38,084 bases of DNA from an uncultured Pseudomonadota bacterium (GTDB lineage Bacteria > Pseudomonadota > Gammaproteobacteria > Methylococcales > Methylomonadaceae): the NCBI GenBank assembly GCA_903875455.1, contig CAIQWF010000025.1:1-38084 (forward strand). Reading direction: 5' to 3'. Below, piece after piece: positions 18,373 through 26,214 of this stretch (position 1 is its first letter; every line of letters begins with the position of its first letter). Made by a program: the position numbers and the translations under genes. The notes below the pieces were generated by a model. The model was not told the origin of the DNA. It searched no databases and saw only the letters and a program-made list of their open reading frames with translations.

Positions 18373-20445
18373 TTAGTAACTCAACTCTTTCAACAACTCG
18401 GTTTGGGCCTGAAAACTTTCCTCGCTATCCTTTCTTTCAATTTGTTTATAACTGCCATCACTCTGCAATAGCCAAGCCTGGGCATTGTCTTTCAGATAAC
18501 TGTTTAAGTCATGCAAAATCCGGTCATGCAATTTTTTGTTCTCAATTGGAAAGCAGGTTTCCACGCGCCGGAACATATTGCGGCCCATTAAATCGGCGCT
18601 GGCGCAGTAAACCTCCCATTCGCCGCGATTGGCAAACGCATAAACCCGGGTGTGCTCCAAAAAACGTCCGACAATTGAACGCACTTCGATATTTTCAGAA
18701 ACGCCTTTTATCCCCGGTCTTAAACAGCAGACTCCCCGTACAATCAGCTTTACCTCAACGCCTGCTTGCGAAGCACGGTACAGGGCATGAATAGACTGGT
18801 CTTCTACAATCGCATTCACTTTGATGATGATTTTCGCCGCTTTACCTTCCTTGGCATGTTGAATTTCACGCTCAATTTTTTCGATTAGCCCTTTATGCAA
18901 AGTAAAAGGTGATTGCAACAATTTATGTAGCTGCGGCACTTTGCCTAAACTGGTGAGCTGCACAAAAATCCGCCGTACATCTTCACCCAATTCTTTATTG
19001 CAGGAAAACAGGCCGTAATCGGTATAAATCTGCGCAGTTTTGGGATGATAATTGCCCGTACCCAGATGTACATAATTGAGCAAAACCTTGCCTTCACGCC
19101 GCAAAACCAGACACATTTTGGCATGAGTTTTATAACCGACCACCCCAAATACCACGTGCACTGCGGCTTCCTGCAATTTTGAAGCTAAATCAATATTGTC
19201 TTTTTCATCAAAACGGGCCCGCAATTCAATCACCACTGTCACCGCTTTTCCTGCCAAAGCCGCTTTAATCAAGGCGCTGACAATCGGCGAATTAACCCCG
19301 GTGCGATAAAGCGTTTGTTTAATCGCCAGCACATCAGGGTCTGCGGCGGCCTGACGGATAAACTCAATCACCGGTGAAAAAGACTCAAACGGATGATGCA
19401 GTAAAATATCCTGCTTTCTAATTGCGGCGAATAAGTCTTTGCTGCGGCCTAATTGCGGCGGTGTCGCCGGCTTAAAAGGGGCGAATTTTAAATCGGGTCT
19501 GTCAATCAGGCCATAAATGGATTGAATCCGGTTTAAATTAACCGGGCCGTGTGCCAAAAACAGCCGGTCTCTGGACAAACTGAAATGACTTAATAAAAAA
19601 TCAATGGTTTCATCAGGGCATTTGCCGTCAATTTCCAGCCGCACTTCATCACCGTAATTACGCATGGCCAGTTCGCCTTCAACCGCATGAAGCAAATCAT
19701 CAATGGCATCATCATCGACAAAAAAATCGCTGTTACGGGTAACGCGGAACTGATGGCAGCCTTTAATGCTCATGCCGTTAAATAATTCATTCACAAAACC
19801 ATGAATAATTGAGGACAGGAACACGAAATAATGCCCGTCATCTTTATTGACTTCGCGCGGCAACTGGATGATGCGCGGCAAGGCGCGTGGAGCCTGCAAA
19901 ATAGCCCGGCCACTGTTTCTGCCAAACGCATCTTTGCCGGTCAAGGAAATAATAAAATTCAGACTTTTATTCAGAATGCGCGGAAACGGGTGAGCCGAGT
20001 CAAGCCCGACCGGTGTCAAAATCGGCATTAAGGCTTCGTGAAAATATTCTTCCAGCCATTCGCGCTGCTTGGCAGACCAATGATCGCGGCGCACGAAATG
20101 AATGTTTTCCTTTTCCAGTTGCGGGATTAATAACTCATTCAAAACCTTGTATTGATCTGCCACCAGTTGATGGGCTTTGACATCAATCTGCTCCAGCTGC
20201 TGGGCCGGGGTGAGTCCATCAGAACCGGCAGCATCGGGATCAATATTAGCCATTTGCAGAATACTGGCAACCCGCACTTCAAAGAATTCGTCCAGATTGG
20301 AACAGGAAATACACAAATAATTCAGCCGTTCCAGCAATGGAATATCCTCTTTCTTCGCTTGGGCGAGCACCCGAACATTAAACTCCAACAAGCTCAGTTC
20401 ACGGTTGATATACAATTGCGGTTGATTAAGATCAAGAGTTTCCAT
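18373..20445 (-). CDS. ppk: Polyphosphate kinase 1
   Basis: Reversibly transfers the ATP gamma-phosphate to polyphosphate at the inner membrane face. 690 residues, normal for PPK1. The N-terminal domain starts YINRELSLLEFN and has SCSNLDEFFEVRV. The two HKD-like catalytic domains carry the autophosphorylated histidine H441 (YKTHAKMCL) and the second histidine H598 (GRFLEHTR). Substrate-loop residues are seen in KQTLYRTG and LGTGNYHPKTA. The ATG at 20445 lacks a strong ribosome site. It lies 66 bp after the acyltransferase gene on the same strand. No ppx lies next to it. Confidence 0.97.
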   Translation of the reverse strand: METLDLNQPQLYINRELSLLEFNVRVLAQAKKEDIPLLERLNYLCISCSNLDEFFEVRVASILQMANIDPDAAGSDGLTPAQQLEQIDVKAHQLVADQYKVLNELLIPQLEKENIHFVRRDHWSAKQREWLEEYFHEALMPILTPVGLDSAHPFPRILNKSLNFIISLTGKDAFGRNSGRAILQAPRALPRIIQLPREVNKDDGHYFVFLSSIIHGFVNELFNGMSIKGCHQFRVTRNSDFFVDDDAIDDLLHAVEGELAMRNYGDEVRLEIDGKCPDETIDFLLSHFSLSRDRLFLAHGPVNLNRIQSIYGLIDRPDLKFAPFKPATPPQLGRSKDLFAAIRKQDILLHHPFESFSPVIEFIRQAAADPDVLAIKQTLYRTGVNSPIVSALIKAALAGKAVTVVIELRARFDEKDNIDLASKLQEAAVHVVFGVVGYKTHAKMCLVLRREGKVLLNYVHLGTGNYHPKTAQIYTDYGLFSCNKELGEDVRRIFVQLTSLGKVPQLHKLLQSPFTLHKGLIEKIEREIQHAKEGKAAKIIIKVNAIVEDQSIHALYRASQAGVEVKLIVRGVCCLRPGIKGVSENIEVRSIVGRFLEHTRVYAFANRGEWEVYCASADLMGRNMFRRVETCFPIENKKLHDRILHDLNSYLKDNAQAWLLQSDGSYKQIERKDSEESFQAQTELLKELSY

Positions 20446-20511
20446 GTCGATTGTTATGCTTGAATTAAACGAAATAATAAAAAAGTCTAGTTTTTAGTAT
20501 AGCAGAGTAAG

Positions 20512-21303
20512 TTATTTCTGAATGTTTACCGAGTTAACACTTTTTCTGCGTAACGGATGGGGTTTGGATAATTCTGTCGTATAAAGCTGCTCTAAATGTT
20601 CAGTGAATGCCTGCACAGAATCACCGGCCGCAAACGTAATCGGTTCGCCCACTTCAAAACTGATGTGAATCGGAAACTGCGGCGGCTTGCGATACATCGG
20701 CCAATCTTTCTCATAAAACCGGCTGTTGCAGCGAATGAAAACCGGAAACACCGGCGCGGCGGAGTGTTTGGCTATCAAGCCTACTGCCCCCTGAAAAGGG
20801 TTTAACCATTGAGCATCGGTTTTAGTACGAGTGCCTTCAGGGAACAATAACAGTTTTGCGCCTCTTTTTAACTGGTGCGAAGCCGCCAGTAACATTTGTG
20901 AAGTGGAATCATTAGGGATATAACCAGCCAACCGAGCCCCGCCGCCCAAAAACGGGTTTCTTAAAATGGCGCCTTTCATAATGCAAACGGTTTCAGGAAT
21001 TTTGGCAATAATAAACACCGCATCCCACAGTGAAATATGATTCGGGGCGATAATCATTGGTCCATGCTTATCTGCTAACTGTTGCAACGCGCTATCATCA
21101 AGTTCCAGTAAGCCGGCGACTTTAAAATAGGTAATGAATACTAAAAACGCTTTTTGCAAGATAAAGCGTCCGCAGGGCAGAGAATATTTTTTCGGCAAGA
21201 TAGCATAAAGCAGGCTGCCGACCACTGTGACGGCAAGACCGGCAACGCCCCAGTAGAGCAATCCCAGACCCATTAACAGCGACTGACTGAGTGATTTGAA
21301 CAC
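20512..21303 (-). CDS. 1-acyl-sn-glycerol-3-phosphate acyltransferase-like protein (PlsC family)
   Basis: 263 residues. N-terminal hydrophobic anchor (about 8-36), then the acyltransferase domain with NHISLWD (88-94, the HX4D catalytic pair H89/D94) and FPEGTR (154-159, phosphate binding). PlsC enzymes acylate lysophosphatidate to phosphatidate on the inner membrane. Several paralogues with other acceptors exist, so the exact substrate is not certain. The start is GTG 21303, supported by AAGGA 6 nt upstream. It lies 9 bp downstream of zapE. Confidence 0.9.
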   Translation of the reverse strand: MFKSLSQSLLMGLGLLYWGVAGLAVTVVGSLLYAILPKKYSLPCGRFILQKAFLVFITYFKVAGLLELDDSALQQLADKHGPMIIAPNHISLWDAVFIIAKIPETVCIMKGAILRNPFLGGGARLAGYIPNDSTSQMLLAASHQLKRGAKLLLFPEGTRTKTDAQWLNPFQGAVGLIAKHSAAPVFPVFIRCNSRFYEKDWPMYRKPPQFPIHISFEVGEPITFAAGDSVQAFTEHLEQLYTTELSKPHPLRRKSVNSVNIQK

Positions 21304-21312
21304 GGTTTATCC

Positions 21313-22491
21313 TTAAGAAGGGATAGCGACAGCAGATTTTGTCTCTCTGCCTTGAATATATTTTTCCGACTGCATTTCCATCAGTCGCGACTGGGTGCGT
21401 TTAAATTCAAAGACGCCATCTTCCAAATATAGCTGATTTGCAGGCACAGCGGCAGTGCAGATGATCTTCACTTTTTCCTCATACAACGCATCAATTAAGG
21501 TGACAAACCGCCGCGCCTGGTCGCGGTTCTCTCTGGAAAGCTGCGGAATGTCGGCAATAAAAACGGTATTAAAAACTTGGGCAATTTTAATATAATCTGC
21601 CGCTCCCAAGGCTCGGTGACATAATTCGTCAAATGAACTGTACAAAATATCGCCATGCGCGGCTTTAAAAGGCACTTCGCGTCCTTGTAAATGCAGAACG
21701 GTTTCTTCTGTTTCTGCATCATTGGTGAGGGTAGCAAAAGTTTTTTGCAAGAAGATGTCAGCCTGATTATCTAAGCCAATGTAAAAAGTTTGATTCAAGG
21801 CTTTAAAATGTGCCAGCCGATAATCTTCTTTTGCCACCAGTTCCAACACCTGTGCAGCCTGTTTCAACTGTTTGATGAACGGTAAAAACAGAGCTCGCTG
21901 CAAACCGTTTTGATATAAATCATCAGGATGATAATTGGAGGTGGCGACAAAAATCAGCCCTTGGGCAAACAGATGCTCAAACAAGCGGGTTAAAATCATC
22001 GCATCGGCAATATCGGTGACATTGAACTCATCAAAACATAAGAGCCAAGTGGTTTTTCTGATATGTTTGGCGTAAGCGGCAAACGGGTCGCTGTCGTGAT
22101 GTTGTCGCCACTGATGAATAAAGTCGTGTACTTCCAGCATAAAATTGTGAAAATGCACCCGGCGCTTTCTTTTAATCGGACAGGCCTGAAAGAAAAATTC
22201 CATTAACATGGATTTACCGCGTCCGACGTCGCCAAAAATATAAAGACTTGCACCATTAGCATTGGCTTTGCGCCTGATGTTGGGGAGCCGTAATTTTCGC
22301 AGCGGCGACTGATTTTCCATCTGGTTTAGCAATTGCTGCAAATGTCCTAGCACTTCAACTTGTGCCAAATCATTGTGAAGATGATGTTTCACCACCAGTT
22401 CCTGATAGCGTTTTTCCAAAACTTCAGAATCAAGCGTGGAATGTTTAAATTCTGCGGTGTGTTTGGAGCGCTGAAATAAAGACTTGAACAT
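21313..22491 (-). CDS. zapE: Cell division ATPase ZapE (AFG1/YhcM family)
   Basis: 392 residues, close to E. coli ZapE (375). P-loop Walker A GDVGRGKS (87-94), Walker B LCFDEF (151-156) followed by NVTDIADAMIL, and sensor motif FVATSNYHPDDLY are all present and diagnostic for the AFG1 family. ZapE interacts with FtsZ and affects constriction under stress. It precedes the acyltransferase by 9 bp. The ATG at 22491 has only a weak ribosome site. Confidence 0.95.
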   Translation of the reverse strand: MFKSLFQRSKHTAEFKHSTLDSEVLEKRYQELVVKHHLHNDLAQVEVLGHLQQLLNQMENQSPLRKLRLPNIRRKANANGASLYIFGDVGRGKSMLMEFFFQACPIKRKRRVHFHNFMLEVHDFIHQWRQHHDSDPFAAYAKHIRKTTWLLCFDEFNVTDIADAMILTRLFEHLFAQGLIFVATSNYHPDDLYQNGLQRALFLPFIKQLKQAAQVLELVAKEDYRLAHFKALNQTFYIGLDNQADIFLQKTFATLTNDAETEETVLHLQGREVPFKAAHGDILYSSFDELCHRALGAADYIKIAQVFNTVFIADIPQLSRENRDQARRFVTLIDALYEEKVKIICTAAVPANQLYLEDGVFEFKRTQSRLMEMQSEKYIQGRETKSAVAIPS

Positions 22492-22570
22492 CGGCGATAA
22501 AGAAAGTGATATTTATATCTTGCTGCTCAGCAAATATTATGCCGCTCTTCAAAGAAATCCAGAGGCATAG

Positions 22571-22598
22571 ACCTGTCAGTTTTTAAAGCCTGACAGGT
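22571..22598. terminator. Hairpin downstream of the lipoprotein gene
   Basis: Perfect 9-bp arms ACCTGTCAG/CTGACAGGT around a TTTTTAAAGC loop. No T-run follows on the minus strand. It belongs with similar hairpins at 33113-33144 and 34657-34691. Confidence 0.5.
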
Positions 22599-22614
22599 TT
22601 AAAAGATAAGGGAT

Positions 22615-23007
22615 TTATTTCACAAAACAACTGTTTTCAGCATATTCTTCCGCTTCTTTAATGCGTTTTTTCAGTTTTTTCGCCTGCTCAGGATCACGAA
22701 ATGCCCCGCCTGCTTCACCGGCGGTTTTGCCCATAAAGCCGAAAGTTATCGCATCTTCATATTCCTTGAAGCTGAGCTTTTCGGCGATTTTGTCAATTTT
22801 GCAGCCGCAGGAATATTGATTGACGTAGTTCAAACCGCCGTGTTTTGCCACACAGTTTAAAACATACTCGACGCGGTCACGGGTTGGATATTGGCTAATG
22901 AAGCTGCCGGTCTCAGTGGTTGTGGCGGCGGAGTTGTTGCCGGTTGTCGCGCAACCTGTGATAAAAAGAGCTAAAGCAAAAGTCATTAAAGTGTTTAATT
23001 TTTTCAT
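22615..23007 (-). CDS. Small lipoprotein of unknown function
   Basis: 130 residues with a lipoprotein signal: MKKLNTLMTFALALF followed by lipobox ITGC, so the mature protein would start at C19. Four further cysteines follow (NCVAKHG, YSCGCKID, NSCF), suggesting two disulfides or a metal or haem site, plus a basic helix (KKLKKRIKEAEEY). The family is not recognised. Predicted in the envelope. It lies 63 bp downstream of the unknown 185-residue protein on the same strand. Confidence 0.8.
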   Translation of the reverse strand: MKKLNTLMTFALALFITGCATTGNNSAATTTETGSFISQYPTRDRVEYVLNCVAKHGGLNYVNQYSCGCKIDKIAEKLSFKEYEDAITFGFMGKTAGEAGGAFRDPEQAKKLKKRIKEAEEYAENSCFVK

Positions 23008-23070
23008 AAAGTTTTTTCTAAATTGAGAGATACAAAGCCAGATTCATTCCCGCAAAAGATTATTTCAGGC

Positions 23071-23628
23071 TTAAGGATTTGCCAAACCATATTCCTGCAT
23101 CACAATGTCGTAAATTTCGCTGGCTGTTGCCATAGGATAAAAACTTTCTTCCAGCAATTTCCGGCCTGCCCAGATTGCTTCGATTTCGGCTGCCAAGCGT
23201 TGCGCATTGCTATATTCACTGGAATCTGGATTTTTAGCCAGGCGTTCCAAGTCCAGATAACTCAATTGCCGCTGTTTTTCGGCTTCATCAAACATCCGCA
23301 GTTCCCAGGCTTCTTTTTCGCCGCTGAGATCATACCAGCCTTCATCGGCACAATACTGAATCTGCCTGACCTGTTCGCCATCACGCCAATGCGAGTAAAT
23401 AAAAAAATCTACCGTAGTTTGCACACACATAAAAATCGCCTCGCCAAAACGCTGCGACAATTCTGCCATCCTGCCTTCGGGTGTCTCACCGTCAGATTCG
23501 TTCTTTATGGCACAGGCAAAGTTTAAACCTGTTGGCAAGGTTGCTTGAGCGTTGTATTTCTCTTTCAGCAATGGCAAATCAGTTTCGGGATTATTCAGTT
23601 TCACCCAAACAGAACCATAATGGGACAT
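23071..23628 (-). CDS. Conserved-looking soluble protein of unknown function
   Basis: 185 residues from ATG 23628 (MSHYGSVWVKL), chosen because AGGAG lies 7 nt upstream; an in-frame extension to 23697 has no support. No signal peptide. The middle (FFIYSHWRDGEQVRQIQYCADEGW) is beta-rich, and the second half is charged and helical. I do not recognise a family. It follows the PspA-like gene by 105 bp, with a hairpin between them, and probably belongs to the same transcription unit. Confidence 0.8.
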   Translation of the reverse strand: MSHYGSVWVKLNNPETDLPLLKEKYNAQATLPTGLNFACAIKNESDGETPEGRMAELSQRFGEAIFMCVQTTVDFFIYSHWRDGEQVRQIQYCADEGWYDLSGEKEAWELRMFDEAEKQRQLSYLDLERLAKNPDSSEYSNAQRLAAEIEAIWAGRKLLEESFYPMATASEIYDIVMQEYGLANP

Positions 23629-23685
23629 GACGGCTCTCCTTAAAATCAGCTTTGAAATACAGAAGATCAGGGAAGTTTTCTCAGG

Positions 23686-23720
23686 ACAGGAGTACAAAAC
23701 ACATCGGTTTATACTCCTGT
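23686..23720. terminator. Hairpin between the PspA-like gene and the unknown 185-residue gene
   Basis: Perfect 9-bp arms ACAGGAGTA/TACTCCTGT (23686-23694 and 23712-23720) with a 17-nt loop and no adjacent T-run. It could be a processing or attenuation site that lowers expression of the downstream genes. Confidence 0.4.
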
Positions 23721-23733
23721 AAGATTTGAGTTT

Positions 23734-24492
23734 TTATGCTTTAGCTTTGGCTTTCAGAGCAGCGACACGCTCTGCGGCAGTCATAGTCGGTGTAGTAGAC
23801 TGTTGGGTCTGCGCCATAATCGCGGCCATTTTTTCTTCTTGAGAGACTGGTTTTTGGGCAATTTCACGAACAGTTTTAGCAGCTTCCGCTTCAACTTTGG
23901 CTTTCTGCGCAATTTCCTGCAATTTTCTGACGGCGGTAGATTCAGCACCTAAACCTTTTTTCAAATTGGACAACTCTGCCTGCCGTTCCGCTTTTAATTG
24001 TTCCTTTTCCTTTTGACTTTCAGCCAGTTTTACATCGCGTAAGGCTTTGGAAGTCACTCGATCAAAATCATTCATTTGCTGAGTCAACACTTTTAAAATT
24101 TCTTCCAGTTCATCTTTAACCGCTTTGGCTTCAGCGGCTTCCTCTTCTTCCTGCACCAACTGCGTTTGGGCATCTTCGATACCGGCACAAAAATCATCAA
24201 ATACAGATTGGCTAATCTCCTGTCTTTCCAATTGGCCAACCATCACGTCCAAAGTCGCTAAATATTGATTAATTTGCCCCTGTTTTACCACCACATCATT
24301 TTGTTCTTTGTCATAATCCTGTTTTGCTGCGGCAAATTTTTCCGCGACAGTGCGTATTTTTTCTACTAAAGCATCTCTGTCCACTTCCGTAGCCGTTTCA
24401 GGGTCAAAAGCGACTAACGCACTGACTAAACTATCGCCGGCATTATTGACTTGTGCACCAAACAATCTGCCTAACAATGAAAATGTACCCAT
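23734..24492 (-). CDS. PspA/IM30-like coiled-coil protein
   Basis: 252 residues, predicted almost all helix, with long coiled coils (about 35-75, 95-150, 150-215) rich in Glu, Lys, Gln and Ala. The N-terminus MGTFSLLGRLFGA resembles the amphipathic membrane-binding start of PspA-family proteins. I infer a PspA/YjfJ-type role in membrane stress; the sequence is not a clear match to classical PspA. AGGAG precedes the ATG. It follows the DUF2491-like gene by 18 bp. That pairing is known from the E. coli yjfIJK cluster and supports the assignment. Confidence 0.7.
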   Translation of the reverse strand: MGTFSLLGRLFGAQVNNAGDSLVSALVAFDPETATEVDRDALVEKIRTVAEKFAAAKQDYDKEQNDVVVKQGQINQYLATLDVMVGQLERQEISQSVFDDFCAGIEDAQTQLVQEEEEAAEAKAVKDELEEILKVLTQQMNDFDRVTSKALRDVKLAESQKEKEQLKAERQAELSNLKKGLGAESTAVRKLQEIAQKAKVEAEAAKTVREIAQKPVSQEEKMAAIMAQTQQSTTPTMTAAERVAALKAKAKA

Positions 24493-24510
24493 AATTTATC
24501 TCCTGGTTAA

Positions 24511-25311
24511 TTAAATGACTTTAATATTGCTGTGTTCTAATTTGATGGCAAAAATATATTCTGCCAGCGGCAATTGATCTGCTCTGGCAATGTCTTTTCC
24601 ATCTTTGGAGGTTGTCAGCCAAAAAGCGACGGTAAAAATTTCCTCGGACATGCCGTCGGCTAACAAGCGGCTGTGCGGCATAAAGTTCATAATGTCGACG
24701 CTTTCGCCCGTTGTGCCGTAAGCATCGAAAATGCGGGTTTCGGTACCGGTAATTGCCGGCATAAAATCGATCTCATCTGCGTCAATTCGGGTATATTCCA
24801 GACCTTCGCAATCGGTGCCCAGGCGTTTGTTTAATTCTGCTTCGGGGAGAAAATCAGACAAATCCGTACGGGAAAAACTATAACTTTGCGCTCCTAGCCC
24901 GGAATTATTTTCGCCTGAGAAGAACGCGATATCATCCTCGGTTTCGGCAAACTCGGTAAGGCTGGAGCAGAATAAAATTTCCTCTATCGCCTGGGGATTA
25001 TTGGCATTGGACAGGGTTTGCAAAAACAGTCTTTTTTGGCTGTTGCCGCTGTCAAAATAAAACCGGTGAATTTTTTTATCTTCCATGCCGACTATTTTAA
25101 TGCTGGAAATGGCGCTGACCCGCAACATTTTCAAATTATCGACTGGAACATTCAGCAGGGTGCCGCAAGTGATTGCCGACATAAAAGGATTCACTTCAAA
25201 AGTCACCGTGCTTTTAAAGTTGATTTTTAATGGCAGATTGGCATCTTGCGTTGCAGCATCACCCGCATGTTTTTTATTGAACAAACCGCCAAGATAAGAA
25301 AAAAATTTCAT
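24511..25311 (-). CDS. DUF2491 (YjfK)-like protein
   Basis: 266 residues, soluble, with an N-terminal MKFFSYLGGLFNKK segment that may touch the membrane. The body is beta-rich with many acidic residues, including GLEYTRIDADEIDF and FDAYGTTGESVDIMNFMPHSRLL, and a mid-to-C-terminal layout I associate with the DUF2491/YjfK family. The assignment rests partly on the PspA-like neighbour and needs a profile search. AGGA lies about 8 nt before the ATG. It sits 10 bp after the Ser-rich gene. Confidence 0.6.
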   Translation of the reverse strand: MKFFSYLGGLFNKKHAGDAATQDANLPLKINFKSTVTFEVNPFMSAITCGTLLNVPVDNLKMLRVSAISSIKIVGMEDKKIHRFYFDSGNSQKRLFLQTLSNANNPQAIEEILFCSSLTEFAETEDDIAFFSGENNSGLGAQSYSFSRTDLSDFLPEAELNKRLGTDCEGLEYTRIDADEIDFMPAITGTETRIFDAYGTTGESVDIMNFMPHSRLLADGMSEEIFTVAFWLTTSKDGKDIARADQLPLAEYIFAIKLEHSNIKVI

Positions 25312-25321
25312 AATTCACATC

Positions 25322-26062
25322 CTAAAGTCTGTAATGGGTAACAGGGCCGCTGCCGCTTCTGCGCCAGAGTATCACAATCACTACGCCGATTATAATCAAA
25401 AATATCAGCCCCCATGAGATACCACCGCTGCTGCTGGGTTGGGCGGGTTGAGCTGTATTTGCAGCCACAGGAGCGGTTGCCGCAGCCGGAAGGGTGGAGG
25501 CGCTGCGTGGAAAATTGTTAATCATCGGTTGGGATGATTTGTTGGTCATCACCTGCACTGCGGTTTGAGCTGCTGAAATCATTTGCTGCTGCCTTCTGCT
25601 TTCGGCAATCTGCTGCTCTATTGAAGTTAAGCGTTGGGATAAGCTATTCGATCTGTTGCGGTTTTTTTCGGTTTTGAGTTGATAGCGCAGATCAGACAGC
25701 TGTTTTTCCAGATTGGCTGAATTGTTCTGAGCTGAAGGTGTTGAATGCTGTTCTGTACGTGAGGATACAGCGGCGTCATTTTTCTTTAAATAGTTTTGCC
25801 AGGCACTTTTTGCCTGATTGCTTTTGGCGGCATTAGCAAGCGAAGAGCTGCTTTTTGAAGAGCTTGAACTGTATGAGCTGCTTGAGGATTTTGAATAGGA
25901 GCTTGATTTGTAAGAAGAGCTGGAACGCGACGACGAGCTGGATGATGAACTGCTTTTGGAGCTTGAAGAGGAAGTATCTCCTTTTCGGGCCTCAGCAATC
26001 TGGCTTAGTCCCAGCATAGTCATCATCACCATGATTAGAAATAGGTGAACTGTTTTTTTCAT
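25322..26062 (-). CDS. Ser-rich exported protein with C-terminal membrane helix
   Basis: 246 residues from ATG 26062. Signal peptide (MKKTVHLFLIMVMMTMLGLSQ), then a low-complexity Ser/Lys/Tyr tract (about 33-80), a coiled-coil or Gln-rich region (about 115-175), a Pro/Ala linker, and a C-terminal helix (WGLIFLIIIGVVIVILWRR) followed by a short basic tail. This suggests a periplasmic rod anchored at its end. An ATG five codons earlier (26077) is possible, but the MKK signal start with GGGAA upstream fits better. It is the first gene of the PspA-like/DUF2491-like group. The family is unknown. Confidence 0.75.
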   Translation of the reverse strand: MKKTVHLFLIMVMMTMLGLSQIAEARKGDTSSSSSKSSSSSSSSSRSSSSYKSSSYSKSSSSSYSSSSSKSSSSLANAAKSNQAKSAWQNYLKKNDAAVSSRTEQHSTPSAQNNSANLEKQLSDLRYQLKTEKNRNRSNSLSQRLTSIEQQIAESRRQQQMISAAQTAVQVMTNKSSQPMINNFPRSASTLPAAATAPVAANTAQPAQPSSSGGISWGLIFLIIIGVVIVILWRRSGSGPVTHYRL

Positions 26063-26169
26063 AATGGATTCCCGCATGAGTGCTTATTTAACGTGCAAAT
26101 TCGCTTTAAATGATACAACACTCTCAGATTCCGGTGATAAATTTAATCGCCAAAATTTCGACAGGCAAA

Positions 26170-26199
26170 AAAAAGACCGGATTTAAAGCCGGCCTTTTT
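26170..26199 (-). terminator. Intrinsic terminator of htpG
   Basis: 11-bp stem with one mismatch (26170-26180 and 26189-26199, GGCCGG core) followed on the minus strand by a run of eight T. It starts about 15 bp after the htpG stop. Confidence 0.88.
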
Positions 26200-26214
26200 C
26201 TTTTACCCCTTAGC

